Positions 8,495-16,038 of a DNA stretch of 64,000 bases are shown here, in pieces. How positions within the stretch are numbered: the stretch's first letter is position 1; each line of letters starts with the position of its first letter. The position numbers and the translations under genes were made by a program. Location of the stretch: assembly GCF_009695545.1 (NCBI RefSeq), contig NZ_VUNS01000002.1, positions 248,001 to 312,000 of the forward strand, written 5' to 3'. The notes below the pieces were generated by a model. That model was given only the letters and a program-made list of their open reading frames with translations, was not told the origin of the DNA and made no database searches. Source of the stretch: Victivallis lenta (lineage in GTDB: Bacteria; Verrucomicrobiota; Lentisphaeria; Victivallales; Victivallaceae).

Positions 8495-8582
8495 GGTTGT
8501 TAATAACTTCACAGTTGTTTGAGGGGGGGTGTCAGGCCGCCGAAAGCAGTTATCAACAGAAAACGTCAAGTTATTAACAACC
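8495..8582. repeat. 15-bp perfect inverted repeat with three TTATYAACA 9-mers
   Basis: GGTTGTTAATAACTT (8495-8509) recurs inverted as AAGTTATTAACAACC (8568-8582) with a 58-bp spacer. Within and between the arms are three copies of TTATYAACA, at 8499-8507 (minus), 8550-8558 (plus) and 8571-8579 (plus). Each is one or two mismatches from the DnaA box TTATCCACA. The element sits in the gap between two convergent genes, so it is not an obvious promoter operator. Its role is unknown. Confidence 0.6.
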
Positions 8583-8587
8583 GGCTG

Positions 8588-9163
8588 TTACTTTCTGCAA
8601 CGGTAGACGAAAGCGGGCGGAATGTTTTTCCAGACGACGGGGCTGATTTCGACTTCGCGGAACACTTCACCGAGCAGGCGGCGAAAGCGCTGGCCGTTCG
8701 GAAACATCAATCCCTGCAGATAGGCGAATGTCGTAAAATAGCCGCCCGGCGCGATATGCTCGGCCACAGCATCGAGAATATTCCGCTGCAGCCGGGAGGA
8801 AAAATTCGCCCAGGGCAGCCCGGAGATCACGGCATCCGGATTCGGCAGGGAGTGCCGGGCGAGAATCTCCCCGATCCCGGCGGCGCTGTCATTGCAGACC
8901 GTAACCTCGGGAAACGCCTTGCGCAAATGTTCGCAGAGAGTCTGATCCAATTCAATGGCAATCAATTTTGCATTCGGCGACATGCACCGGACGATTTCGC
9001 GGGTGATCACGCCGGTCCCGGGGCCAAGCTCAACAATCACATCGGCCGTGTCGACACCGATTTCGGAGACCATCGTGCTGCACAACGCGCGGGACGAAGG
9101 ACACAACGCTCCGACCTGGACCGGGTTGCGCAAAAAGCGTCGGAATAGAACATTCTTGCTCAT
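8588..9163 (-). CDS. SAM-dependent methyltransferase, phospholipid N-methyltransferase-like
   Basis: The 191-residue protein has a Rossmann methyltransferase fold. The SAM-binding motif I (VIVELGPGTGVITREIV) and an acidic post-I motif (LIAIELDQ) are clear, with SGLPWANF as the motif IV equivalent. The opening FRRFLRNPVQVGALCPSSRAL is typical of proteins annotated as phospholipid or phosphatidylethanolamine N-methyltransferase-like. I chose the ATG at 9163 because an AGAGG lies ten bases upstream; an ATG at 9172 is too close to it. Neighbouring ArnT-like genes fit a membrane-lipid role, but the substrate is not provable here. Confidence 0.75.
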   Translation of the reverse strand: MSKNVLFRRFLRNPVQVGALCPSSRALCSTMVSEIGVDTADVIVELGPGTGVITREIVRCMSPNAKLIAIELDQTLCEHLRKAFPEVTVCNDSAAGIGEILARHSLPNPDAVISGLPWANFSSRLQRNILDAVAEHIAPGGYFTTFAYLQGLMFPNGQRFRRLLGEVFREVEISPVVWKNIPPAFVYRCRK

Positions 9164-9178
9164 CACTACCATACCTCT

Positions 9179-10861
9179 TTATAACGCCCGGCCGCTCCCG
9201 GCAGCCGGAAAACAGATTGCCTGAACATCATTGACAAAGGCGGAACGGCTTTCCGCCTCCACCGGGAATTTCCGCTTCCTGTCGCCGCGGGCGATGAATA
9301 CGACGTCGGGACGGTCCGGATTCAACAGCAGGGCAGCCAGCTCCGCCTTGCTCATGCGGACCGGAACCTCGCCCGCCTGTTTGGCCCGGGCGATTCCGTA
9401 TGAGAGTTCTCCTTCCGACTCATACAGCCGGGCGTCCGGCCGGTGATACACCCACGCCACGGCATGAATCATGCTCGGATGCGTGATGAAAACCGCGGTA
9501 GCAGGATCGAAGCCGAGCTTTTCCGGAAACGAGCGGAGCGCCGACGCCGGCGCCTTGCTCTCCAGCAGCTCCGCCGGTATCGCCCAGCCGCCGACCAGAA
9601 CGATCAGGCCGATCCCGGCGAAGAACAGGTAAAAACGGGTCCGCCAGACATAACGCCGGCTGAACAGCAGAAGGCCGCCGGAGAGCAGCCCGCAGATCCC
9701 GAGCAGTCCGACGACGATCCGCCGCGACGAAAACTGCGGAATCAGGTCGCCGAACGCAATCACCAGCACCCCGAGCCCCGCCACCAGCAGCAGCCCCCCC
9801 CAGACGGACATGACGACGCTGAACGCGCGGTGCGTCCCTCCGGTGCGGAAATAAGCCGCGATGCCGCCGGCACCGAGCACTGCCAGAAACGGGAAGCACG
9901 GCAGGATGTAAGTCGGCAGCTTGCCGCTCGAAATCGAGAAAAACAGAAACGGCAGAACCACCGCGCAGAGGCAAAACCGGTTGAGCGGACTCCGGAAAAA
10001 CGTCTTCCGCTCCCCGCGAATGCCAGGAATCGCCGCGGAAAGCAGGAGGCCGGCCGGAAAGATGCCGCCGACCAGAAACGGAATCAGGAACCAGAACGGC
10101 TCCGGATGCTGTTCGCCGCTGTCCGAAAAGAAGCGCTGCAGATGCTCGACCACCACAAAATAACGCCAGTAGTCTCCATCGGCGCGATGCACCGCCAGCG
10201 CCCACGGCGCAATGACCGCGAGCGCCACGGCAAGCGGAATCCACGGCAGGATCAGAAACTCCTTCCAGCGCCGTTCCCAAAGCAGGAAACCGGTCACGGC
10301 GAGCGCCGGAACCACGAAGGCGAGAAATCCTTTGGTCAGGAATGCAAAGGCGGCAAAGAAGCCGCAGATCACAAGCAGCGCCGCCTTCCGCCGCGTGAAG
10401 CGCGGCTCCACCGCCGCCAGGAATGCCGTGCACGACACGCCGGTGACGAAGCCGGTCAACTGGCTGTCCAGCACGGCAAAAGTGCCGATGCCGTATGCCA
10501 TCCCGAACGTCAGATACAGCATGGCCGCCAGTGCGGCTATCTTCTCGTCATGCAGAGTCTGCTGAATCAGCAGCGCGGCGAGCAGCGCGGCGAGCCCAGC
10601 CCCGAGCGCAGCCGGGAGACGCAGCGCAAAAGCATTCTCGCCGAACACTTTGAAGCAGCCTGCCGTCATCCAGTAGCCCATGACCGGCTTTTCAAAATAG
10701 CGCATATTGACCAGATGCGGCGTCACGTAGTCGCCGCGGTCGATCATCTCGCGCGGAATCTCCGCATAACGGAACTCGTCGGGGGTGACCATCGGCCGGC
10801 CGGCCAGCGGCAGCAGATAGGCGACAATGAAAAACACGCCAACCAGAGCGTAGTACTTCAT
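9179..10861 (-). CDS. ArnT-like glycosyltransferase family 39 membrane protein
   Basis: This 560-residue inner-membrane enzyme opens with one hydrophobic helix. The first periplasmic loop follows (PMVTPDEFRYAEIPREM, near residues 24-40), with the acidic pair that GT39/GT83 enzymes use to bind the lipid-linked sugar donor. About eleven to thirteen hydrophobic segments follow, then a soluble C-terminal domain. ArnT transfers aminoarabinose from undecaprenyl phosphate to lipid A, and related enzymes use other sugars. It overlaps the preceding homologous gene by 4 bp (ATGA). Confidence 0.85.
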   Translation of the reverse strand: MKYYALVGVFFIVAYLLPLAGRPMVTPDEFRYAEIPREMIDRGDYVTPHLVNMRYFEKPVMGYWMTAGCFKVFGENAFALRLPAALGAGLAALLAALLIQQTLHDEKIAALAAMLYLTFGMAYGIGTFAVLDSQLTGFVTGVSCTAFLAAVEPRFTRRKAALLVICGFFAAFAFLTKGFLAFVVPALAVTGFLLWERRWKEFLILPWIPLAVALAVIAPWALAVHRADGDYWRYFVVVEHLQRFFSDSGEQHPEPFWFLIPFLVGGIFPAGLLLSAAIPGIRGERKTFFRSPLNRFCLCAVVLPFLFFSISSGKLPTYILPCFPFLAVLGAGGIAAYFRTGGTHRAFSVVMSVWGGLLLVAGLGVLVIAFGDLIPQFSSRRIVVGLLGICGLLSGGLLLFSRRYVWRTRFYLFFAGIGLIVLVGGWAIPAELLESKAPASALRSFPEKLGFDPATAVFITHPSMIHAVAWVYHRPDARLYESEGELSYGIARAKQAGEVPVRMSKAELAALLLNPDRPDVVFIARGDRKRKFPVEAESRSAFVNDVQAICFPAAGSGRAL

Positions 10862-12555
10862 GGATGTTTCTCTCCTTTCGGTCGGTAATGAACCAGAAAT
10901 AAATCACCGGAACGGCGGTAGGATTTCTCCGGCGAAGCAGGCATTTCGCGCGCCCGCTTTTCAGAGCCGGTCACAACGAGAATCGGCCGTTCTGTCTTCC
11001 GGACCAGCTCCGCCAGAGCGTCCTTCGTATAAAATCTCCCCTCCCCTTCCGGGCGGTCGAGACCGTAAGCGAGTTCCCCCTTCTTGTAGTAGACGCCGAT
11101 ATCGGAGCGGCGGAATGTCCACGCCGCGACGACCGCCATGCGGTCGTCGGCCAGAATCAGCGTGTCGGGGGTCAGGAATTTCCCGGCATTGCGGGCGAGG
11201 AAATCGACCGGAGCGATCTCCCGCACCAGGTGGTGCGGAATGGAGACCGGGTAAGCCAGCGCCGCAAAACCGACCGCAACGCAGACGCAGGTGAACTTAT
11301 ATACGGGCTCGCGCGCCTCCTTCGCCATCCAGATCCAGAGCAGAAACACCATGAGCGCGATGACCGGCAGAAAGAAATTCTCCCCGCGCCAGAAGAGCAG
11401 ATAATGCTGCGGAATTTTACCCGGCACAAACAGATTGAACGCCTGCACCGCAAACAGCACCACCAGCGCCGGCAGCAGGCAGCGGAACAGAATCCGCAGC
11501 GCCCAGTCCGCCTCGCGGAACGTTTTGCCGGTTTCCGCATAGCGGACGAGCCCCCAGGCGATCAGCACGGCGTAAGCCGGAAAACAGGGCAGCACGTAAG
11601 TGGCCAGCTTGCCGCTCGACACCGAGAAAAAGAGCAGCCAGACACCGCCCATGCAGGCCGCATAGCGCAGCAGCGGATTCCGGAAAGCCTCTCTCGCCCG
11701 GCCGCGATAGCCGAGCCAGATCGCCGGAACGAAAAGCAGCCAGGGCAGCAGCCCGCCGATCACGACCGGCAGGAAAAACCAGAACGGCTGACTGCGGTCG
11801 TCATTCGCGCCGCGGCCCGAAAAGAAACGCTGAAAGTGTTCGACTCCCAGAAACTGAGGCCAGAAATCCGGGTCGGCCCGGTGCACCATGATTGACCACG
11901 GCGCCAGCACGAGCAGCGCCGCTGCGAGCGGAATCCACGGCAGAAACAAGATCCGCTTCCACTCCTTCTGCCAGATCAGGAACGGCACCACGGCAAGGAC
12001 AGGCAGCACAAAGCCGAGCAATCCCTTGGTCAGAAAGGCCAATCCCGTCCCGACGCCGGCAAGCGCCAGATACCCGGCCAGCTTCCAGCGGGACTTCTCC
12101 GTCCAGGCGAAATAGAACATGCTCATGGTCAAAGTAACGAAAAAGCTGAACTGGGCGTCGAGGACGCCGTAGGTGCCGACCGCGAAAACAAGGCCGGAAA
12201 GCAGAAAGACGACTGCCGCAACCCGGCCGATTTTCTCCTCATCCGCCCGGCGGCAGAGCAGCCAGAGCAGCCCGGCGGAGAGCAGCGTCCCGAGCGCGCC
12301 CATGAAGCGGACGGCCCCCGGCACCTCCCCGAAACATTTCATTGCCGCGGCATTCAGCCAGTAGCCCATGACCGGCTTTTCAAAATACGGCAGTCCGTTC
12401 AGAGTCGGAACGATGAAGTCACCGCTTGCGATCATTTCACGCGGAATTTCCGCATAACGCGTCTCATCGGGGATAAAAAAAGGCCTCTGCCAGATCGAGC
12501 CCAGATAAAGCAGCACGAAGCACGCGATCACCAGAAGCGGATAATATTTTTTCAT
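10858..12555 (-). CDS. ArnT-like glycosyltransferase family 39 membrane protein (paralogue)
   Basis: The 565-residue protein is clearly paralogous to its downstream neighbour, with shared RYAEIPREMI, YFEKPVMGYW and SSGKLATYVLPCFP motifs. It is a polytopic membrane glycosyltransferase acting on the periplasmic face. The ATG at 12555 starts directly with a membrane segment (MKKYYPLLVIACFVLL). A TTG further upstream would add 14 polar residues. Two adjacent copies suggest two sugars or two acceptor sites on lipid A or another glycolipid. No arnABCDEF genes lie nearby, so the donor-making pathway must be elsewhere. Confidence 0.85.
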   Translation of the reverse strand: MKKYYPLLVIACFVLLYLGSIWQRPFFIPDETRYAEIPREMIASGDFIVPTLNGLPYFEKPVMGYWLNAAAMKCFGEVPGAVRFMGALGTLLSAGLLWLLCRRADEEKIGRVAAVVFLLSGLVFAVGTYGVLDAQFSFFVTLTMSMFYFAWTEKSRWKLAGYLALAGVGTGLAFLTKGLLGFVLPVLAVVPFLIWQKEWKRILFLPWIPLAAALLVLAPWSIMVHRADPDFWPQFLGVEHFQRFFSGRGANDDRSQPFWFFLPVVIGGLLPWLLFVPAIWLGYRGRAREAFRNPLLRYAACMGGVWLLFFSVSSGKLATYVLPCFPAYAVLIAWGLVRYAETGKTFREADWALRILFRCLLPALVVLFAVQAFNLFVPGKIPQHYLLFWRGENFFLPVIALMVFLLWIWMAKEAREPVYKFTCVCVAVGFAALAYPVSIPHHLVREIAPVDFLARNAGKFLTPDTLILADDRMAVVAAWTFRRSDIGVYYKKGELAYGLDRPEGEGRFYTKDALAELVRKTERPILVVTGSEKRAREMPASPEKSYRRSGDLFLVHYRPKGEKHP

Positions 12556-12636
12556 AACCTGAGCCGGTCTCCCCGGCAATGTATTCCCCTTTGTCAAACC
12601 CAGTCATTCAGGCGCGTCCCCCGGAACAGGCGAAAA

Positions 12637-12713
12637 TGGTCGGGGTGGAGGGGATCGAACCCTCGACTTTCTGCTCCCAAAGCAGACGCGCTAAGCCACT
12701 GCGCTACACCCCG
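12637..12713 (-). tRNA. tRNA-Pro (anticodon UGG), CCA encoded
   Basis: The minus strand folds as a cloverleaf. The acceptor stem is CGGGGTG/CACCCCG. The anticodon stem TCTGC/GCAGA encloses loop TTTGGGA with anticodon TGG, and the T-arm is GAGGG-TTCGATC-CCCTC. The discriminator is A, and CCA is encoded at 12637-12639. It reads CCA and, with wobble, other proline codons. Confidence 0.95.
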
Positions 12714-12732
12714 GCGACCTGATTCATTCCAT

Positions 12733-12761
12733 AAAATACTACCGGAAAGCCCATTAGTCAA
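12733..12761 (-). promoter_or_regulatory. Predicted sigma-70 promoter of tRNA-Pro
   Basis: On the minus strand TTGACT is followed after 17 bases by TATTTT. The tRNA 5' end is about 20 bases downstream of the -10 box, which fits a stand-alone tRNA transcript. Confidence 0.5.
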
Positions 12762-12990
12762 AGGATTCATGCGAGATTAACCGTATTTTTCATCCGGAAA
12801 GCGCGTTCCATTCCCCGCCCCGGACGATTTTCCGGAAAACATCGCAGAAGCGCTTCGTTTCCCCGCGGCAATTCACTTCGTGCCAATGCTGCCGGTACGA
12901 AATCAGGAAAACAGCGCAACTGCCGGAGTGTTTCCGACAGGTCCGCGTCCGCACGCAAGTGCAACCCGAATTCGATGGAGAAAAGACCGT

Positions 12991-13746
12991 TCAGGAGCTT
13001 CGCGGGAAATGCAGCGGGCGCAAAGTCAGCTCCAGAACCGGGTGGAGCCAGGAAATCCGGGCGGGAATCTCCTGCCGTTTCCAGACGATATCCGGTTCGG
13101 AGTTCTTCCACAGCGGACGGAACCTGACCAGTTCGCCCTCCGGCCGGTATTCGCGCAGAAGAAAGCTTCCATCCCGCAAAGCGATCAGATTCAGTGAGTT
13201 CGGCTCCGGATACCGTCCGCTTTCGAGCAGGATGATGCTGCCGGCCGTCAGGCCGATCTTCTCCTGTTCGGCCCCCACCCGGAGCGCGCAAAGACCGGTT
13301 CCGGACAGAGCCTCCGTTCTCCGTTCCGACGAACTCCGCAGCAGATAGTCGACCAGCGGCTCCAGAAGCGGTTCATACCCGGACAGCAGCCCCAGCTCCG
13401 CCAGCGGAACCTCGCACATCCGCTTCCGTTCGGGAACCGGAGAGCGGGATACCCGGTATGTGCCGCGTTCCTCCTCTCCGGCCGGCTCGGCGGAAGCGGT
13501 CCGGGAGATCAGCCGGGCGTTGAAAAGCTCCGTGTAAAATTCACAGCGCGTCTCTTCGTCAAACCGCAGAAACTGCGCGATCTTCTCCAGCTGTCCCGGA
13601 TTCAGAAGAAAGCTCCCCTTCTTCATCAGAGACACTGCCGCCTGTGAAATCTCCAGCACCCGCGCAAGTTCCCCCTGCTTCTTCGCCTGCAGTCGCAACT
13701 GCCGTTCAATGGCGGACCAGCCGTTCACATGAGCAACCATTTTCAT
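12991..13746 (-). CDS. XRE-type helix-turn-helix regulator with S24/LexA-like C-terminal domain
   Basis: The 251-residue protein has an N-terminal helix-turn-helix (KQGELARVLEISQAAVSLMKKG, about residues 25-45). Its C-terminal domain resembles the S24/LexA peptidase-like fold of phage repressors (GSIILLESGRYPEPNSL then a short core ending VRFRPL). I do not see a confident Ser-Lys self-cleavage pair, so cleavage is not claimed. The start at 13746 is preceded by a strong GGGGGAGAAGAGGAAG, though an ATG six bases on would also fit. It is divergent from the Cys-HTH gene across a very AT-rich 190-bp gap, which suggests it represses that promoter. The 277 bp downstream to the tRNA hold no gene I can support. 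Confidence 0.75.
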   Translation of the reverse strand: MKMVAHVNGWSAIERQLRLQAKKQGELARVLEISQAAVSLMKKGSFLLNPGQLEKIAQFLRFDEETRCEFYTELFNARLISRTASAEPAGEEERGTYRVSRSPVPERKRMCEVPLAELGLLSGYEPLLEPLVDYLLRSSSERRTEALSGTGLCALRVGAEQEKIGLTAGSIILLESGRYPEPNSLNLIALRDGSFLLREYRPEGELVRFRPLWKNSEPDIVWKRQEIPARISWLHPVLELTLRPLHFPRSS

Positions 13747-13942
13747 CTTCCTCTTCTCCCCCGGTTCAGACATCACTTCAGAACGCAAATTCGTTTCCTG
13801 CATGAAAAAAATCGGACCTGCGGCGATCCTCCCGGCAATATCCGCGACCCGCCGCAACAGCATCAGGCCTAAATATACACCAATATTAATGTATTTTTCA
13901 CTTAATTCCTATTTTTCTTCCTTTTTTTTTCATCAAAAACAA

Positions 13943-13971
13943 TTGACATTAAGTATCAAGTTACATATATT
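13943..13971 (+). promoter_or_regulatory. Strong predicted sigma-70 promoter for the Cys-HTH gene
   Basis: A perfect -35 TTGACA (13943-13948), a 17-bp spacer and a near-consensus -10 TATATT (13966-13971) lie in the AT-rich divergent gap 13864-14053. The gene start is about 75 bases downstream, which leaves room for an operator bound by the divergent XRE repressor. Confidence 0.7.
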
Positions 13972-14053
13972 TAAGCATTATCTGAAACAATTTTAAAATA
14001 AACTGATTCCGTGCCGTCTGCACGCCGCGGAGTCACAGGAAGGAGAGAGCCTG

Positions 14054-14677
14054 ATGAAATGTTACGGAGTCCTGTACGGGAAACAGGCGGAGTGCCCGAG
14101 CTGCCGGCTCAGGCGGCACTGCAGCAAAGCCGGAGATCCGCCGCTTCTGGCGCAAAATGCCCTGCCGGATGAATTGAACGACCTCGTGCTCGCCAAATAC
14201 CGGCGGCCGACCGGCAACCGGTTCAGCCGGGCCGAACAGGACCGGAGATACACCCGCGCCGACCTGCTGGAGGTCATCACCTTCATGGCGGCGCTCGATA
14301 TCCGCTCGCTCGACCTCATTACCCGGAAACTCGAAAATCCGGACCTCAATTTAAGCGACCTGGCCGAACGCCGCGGCGTCACCCGCCAGGCGATGCACAA
14401 ACTGGTCAAACAACGGCTGGCGCGGATTCCCGAACTGGCCGCCGTCCTGACCTATCGCAAACATAAAAACAAAACCGTCACCCAAAGCACAACATTCATG
14501 GAGGAAGTATGCCGGATTCGCAGACAAACACAAGAGAGTCGATTGAAAAGACCAAAGCTCGCCTCGAACTGCTTGAGGAAATTGAGATCCTCGAGACCGA
14601 GTTTGCTCTCATCACCAATGAGTATACTCAAAGGCGCCGTCATCTGGAGAGCCGACTCTCCGCCATCGACACCGTAG
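14054..14677 (+). CDS. Cys-cluster / helix-turn-helix protein of unknown family
   Basis: The 207-codon frame starts after a good ribosome-binding site (aggaaggagagag). Residues 1-23 carry Cys 3, 14, 17 and 23, a C-X10-C-X2-C-X5-C pattern suited to zinc or an iron-sulfur cluster. Residues 95-120 form a helix-turn-helix (LNLSDLAERRGVTRQAMHKLVKQ, shown here as two stretches: LNLSDLAERRG and VTRQAMHKLVKQ). After about residue 150 the composition becomes Arg/Ser/Pro-rich and overlaps another gene read in a different frame. That tail may be non-native, from a lost stop or frame change. I infer a DNA-binding, possibly redox- or metal-responsive regulator. Confidence 0.65.
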   Translation: MKCYGVLYGKQAECPSCRLRRHCSKAGDPPLLAQNALPDELNDLVLAKYRRPTGNRFSRAEQDRRYTRADLLEVITFMAALDIRSLDLITRKLENPDLNLSDLAERRGVTRQAMHKLVKQRLARIPELAAVLTYRKHKNKTVTQSTTFMEEVCRIRRQTQESRLKRPKLASNCLRKLRSSRPSLLSSPMSILKGAVIWRADSPPSTP

Positions 14678-14682
14678 CCTGA
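14509..14682 (+). CDS. Small acidic coiled-coil protein (57 aa) nested in the 3' end of the previous gene
   Basis: The ORF encodes 57 residues beginning MPDSQTNTRESIEK, followed by a long amphipathic helix (ARLELLEEIEILETEF and QRRRHLESRLSAID) that looks like a coiled coil. GGAGGAAG lies just upstream at ideal spacing, and its own frame has a stop 45 bases upstream, so it is an independent ORF. Its protein-like composition contrasts with the overlapping frame, so it is probably the real product of this stretch. It may be a partner of the upstream HTH protein. No family is recognised. Confidence 0.6.
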   Translation: MPDSQTNTRESIEKTKARLELLEEIEILETEFALITNEYTQRRRHLESRLSAIDTVA

Positions 14683-14689
14683 CGCTCCG

Positions 14690-14723
14690 GAGGAACGGAG
14701 AGGAGCCCCCTCTTCCGTTCCTC
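14690..14723. terminator. Bidirectional hairpin terminator
   Basis: GAGGAACGGAGAGG pairs with CCTCTTCCGTTCCTC with one bulged base across a short loop. It lies between the small coiled-coil gene and the convergent PEGA gene and overlaps the latter's stop codon. Confidence 0.55.
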
Positions 14724-16038
14724 AATCGTTATCGAGCCGCTTGATCGAAGCGAGATCGTCCCGGCGGACCTCGTACTTGATGCCGGGCTCCGGCCCGAAA
14801 AAGATCGTGCTGTCGTTCTCTTCGAACAGGGCGCCGGTTTCGATCCGGCCGTCCCTGTAACGGATTTCACAGTTGACGAGCCATACATCGATTGTCTTCG
14901 GGCGGGTCAGCTTGCCCTTTTCCACCTCGATCTCGATCGACCGCGACTGCGGGCGCGAACGAGGATGCGAAACGGTCACCGTATGCTTCCCGGGCTTCAG
15001 GCCGCTGACCCGGATCGGCTTCGTGGCCGCGGCGGAGTCTCCGTTCGCCGCCGTCACCCCGATATCCCGGCCGTCGAGCTGCACCGTGACTCCGGCCGGG
15101 CGGACGTCGAGCTCAAGCTCCCCGGTGCTCGAGAGCAGCACGAGCTTGATCTCATCCTTGTAGCCGGCCGTGATCTCGACCTTGCGCGTCACCGGGTCGA
15201 AACCGTCCTTCTCCGCACGCACCTCGTAAATTGCGGCGGGCAGATCGGTCAGGACGCACGGCGTCACCCCGCGTTTCCGGTTGTTGATGAAGACTTCGGC
15301 GCCTTCCGGAACGCTCGTGATCGAGATGCCGCCGGGCAGCGGAGTAAGCGCATACTCCATCTTGAAATCCTCCCCGCGGCTCAGGGAAACCGTCTGCTCG
15401 AGCGGCGAAAAACCGGCCGCCTCGAAACGAAGCCGGTACTTTCCCTCCGTCAGCTCCCCCTTGTACGGCGTGACCCCGACGGTGCGCCCGTCGATCGCGA
15501 TCCGCGCCTTCGGCGGCTTGCTGAGAAATTCGACCTTGACCATATTCGCATCGAGGTCGATCATGATCTGCTTCGGGCGGGCGTTGTCCACGGCCCACTT
15601 CACTTCGCGCTCGCTGTAACCCGGCATGCGCAGCTGCCCGACGTACTCTTTGCCGGGCAGCACCTTTTCGAGCACGATCGGCGTCGCGCCGAGAACGCGG
15701 CCGTCCACAATCAGCTGCGCGCCGACCGGCTTCGTGGTGATCAGCACCGAGGCGGTCTCGCGTTCGAGCCGGACCGGCATCGCGCGTTTCTCCGCCTGTC
15801 TGAGCACCACCGTCTCCCACCTGCGTTCGTAGCCCGGCGCGTGGAACTTGAACAGATAAGTACCCGCATTCAGCTTCAGGGTGACCGGCGCGCGGCCGAC
15901 CGGGACATCGCCGACGGTGATTTCCATTCCTTCCGGGCCGGTCACCGAAACAACCGCCTTCTCCGGCGCCTTCGAGCACCCGGCCGCAACCAGCAGCGCC
16001 GTCAAAACGCCGAAAATGAAATAACCCGCTCGTTTCAT
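14722..16038 (-). CDS. PEGA-repeat lipoprotein
   Basis: The 438-residue protein has a lipoprotein signal (LLVAAGC, Cys 21) and a chain of about four to five PEGA domains of some 70 residues each. These are recognised by repeats of the type PVGAQLIVDGRVLGATP, PPKARIAIDGRTVGVTP and VPEGAEVFINNRKRGVTP. PEGA domains are beta-sandwich surface modules. The C-terminal 60 residues (WLVNCEIRYRDGRIETGAL) differ from the repeats. It ends the Tad-like operon and overlaps the FHA gene by 4 bp, so it is probably the outer-membrane or periplasmic component of that machine. Confidence 0.85.
   Translation of the reverse strand: MKRAGYFIFGVLTALLVAAGCSKAPEKAVVSVTGPEGMEITVGDVPVGRAPVTLKLNAGTYLFKFHAPGYERRWETVVLRQAEKRAMPVRLERETASVLITTKPVGAQLIVDGRVLGATPIVLEKVLPGKEYVGQLRMPGYSEREVKWAVDNARPKQIMIDLDANMVKVEFLSKPPKARIAIDGRTVGVTPYKGELTEGKYRLRFEAAGFSPLEQTVSLSRGEDFKMEYALTPLPGGISITSVPEGAEVFINNRKRGVTPCVLTDLPAAIYEVRAEKDGFDPVTRKVEITAGYKDEIKLVLLSSTGELELDVRPAGVTVQLDGRDIGVTAANGDSAAATKPIRVSGLKPGKHTVTVSHPRSRPQSRSIEIEVEKGKLTRPKTIDVWLVNCEIRYRDGRIETGALFEENDSTIFFGPEPGIKYEVRRDDLASIKRLDND

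Noticed and set aside
8495-8582. A chromosome origin of replication.
   Set aside because: There is no dnaA, dnaN or AT-rich unwinding region nearby, and the 9-mers are one or two mismatches from the DnaA box.
12714-12990. Possible continuation of the XRE gene or a separate minus-strand gene downstream of it.
   Set aside because: Only an out-of-frame stretch without ribosome-binding site or domain was seen. The XRE protein ends plausibly at 12991.
14054-14677. A true WhiB-family protein.
   Set aside because: Only the Cys spacing agrees. The rest of the WhiB signature is missing and a helix-turn-helix is present instead.
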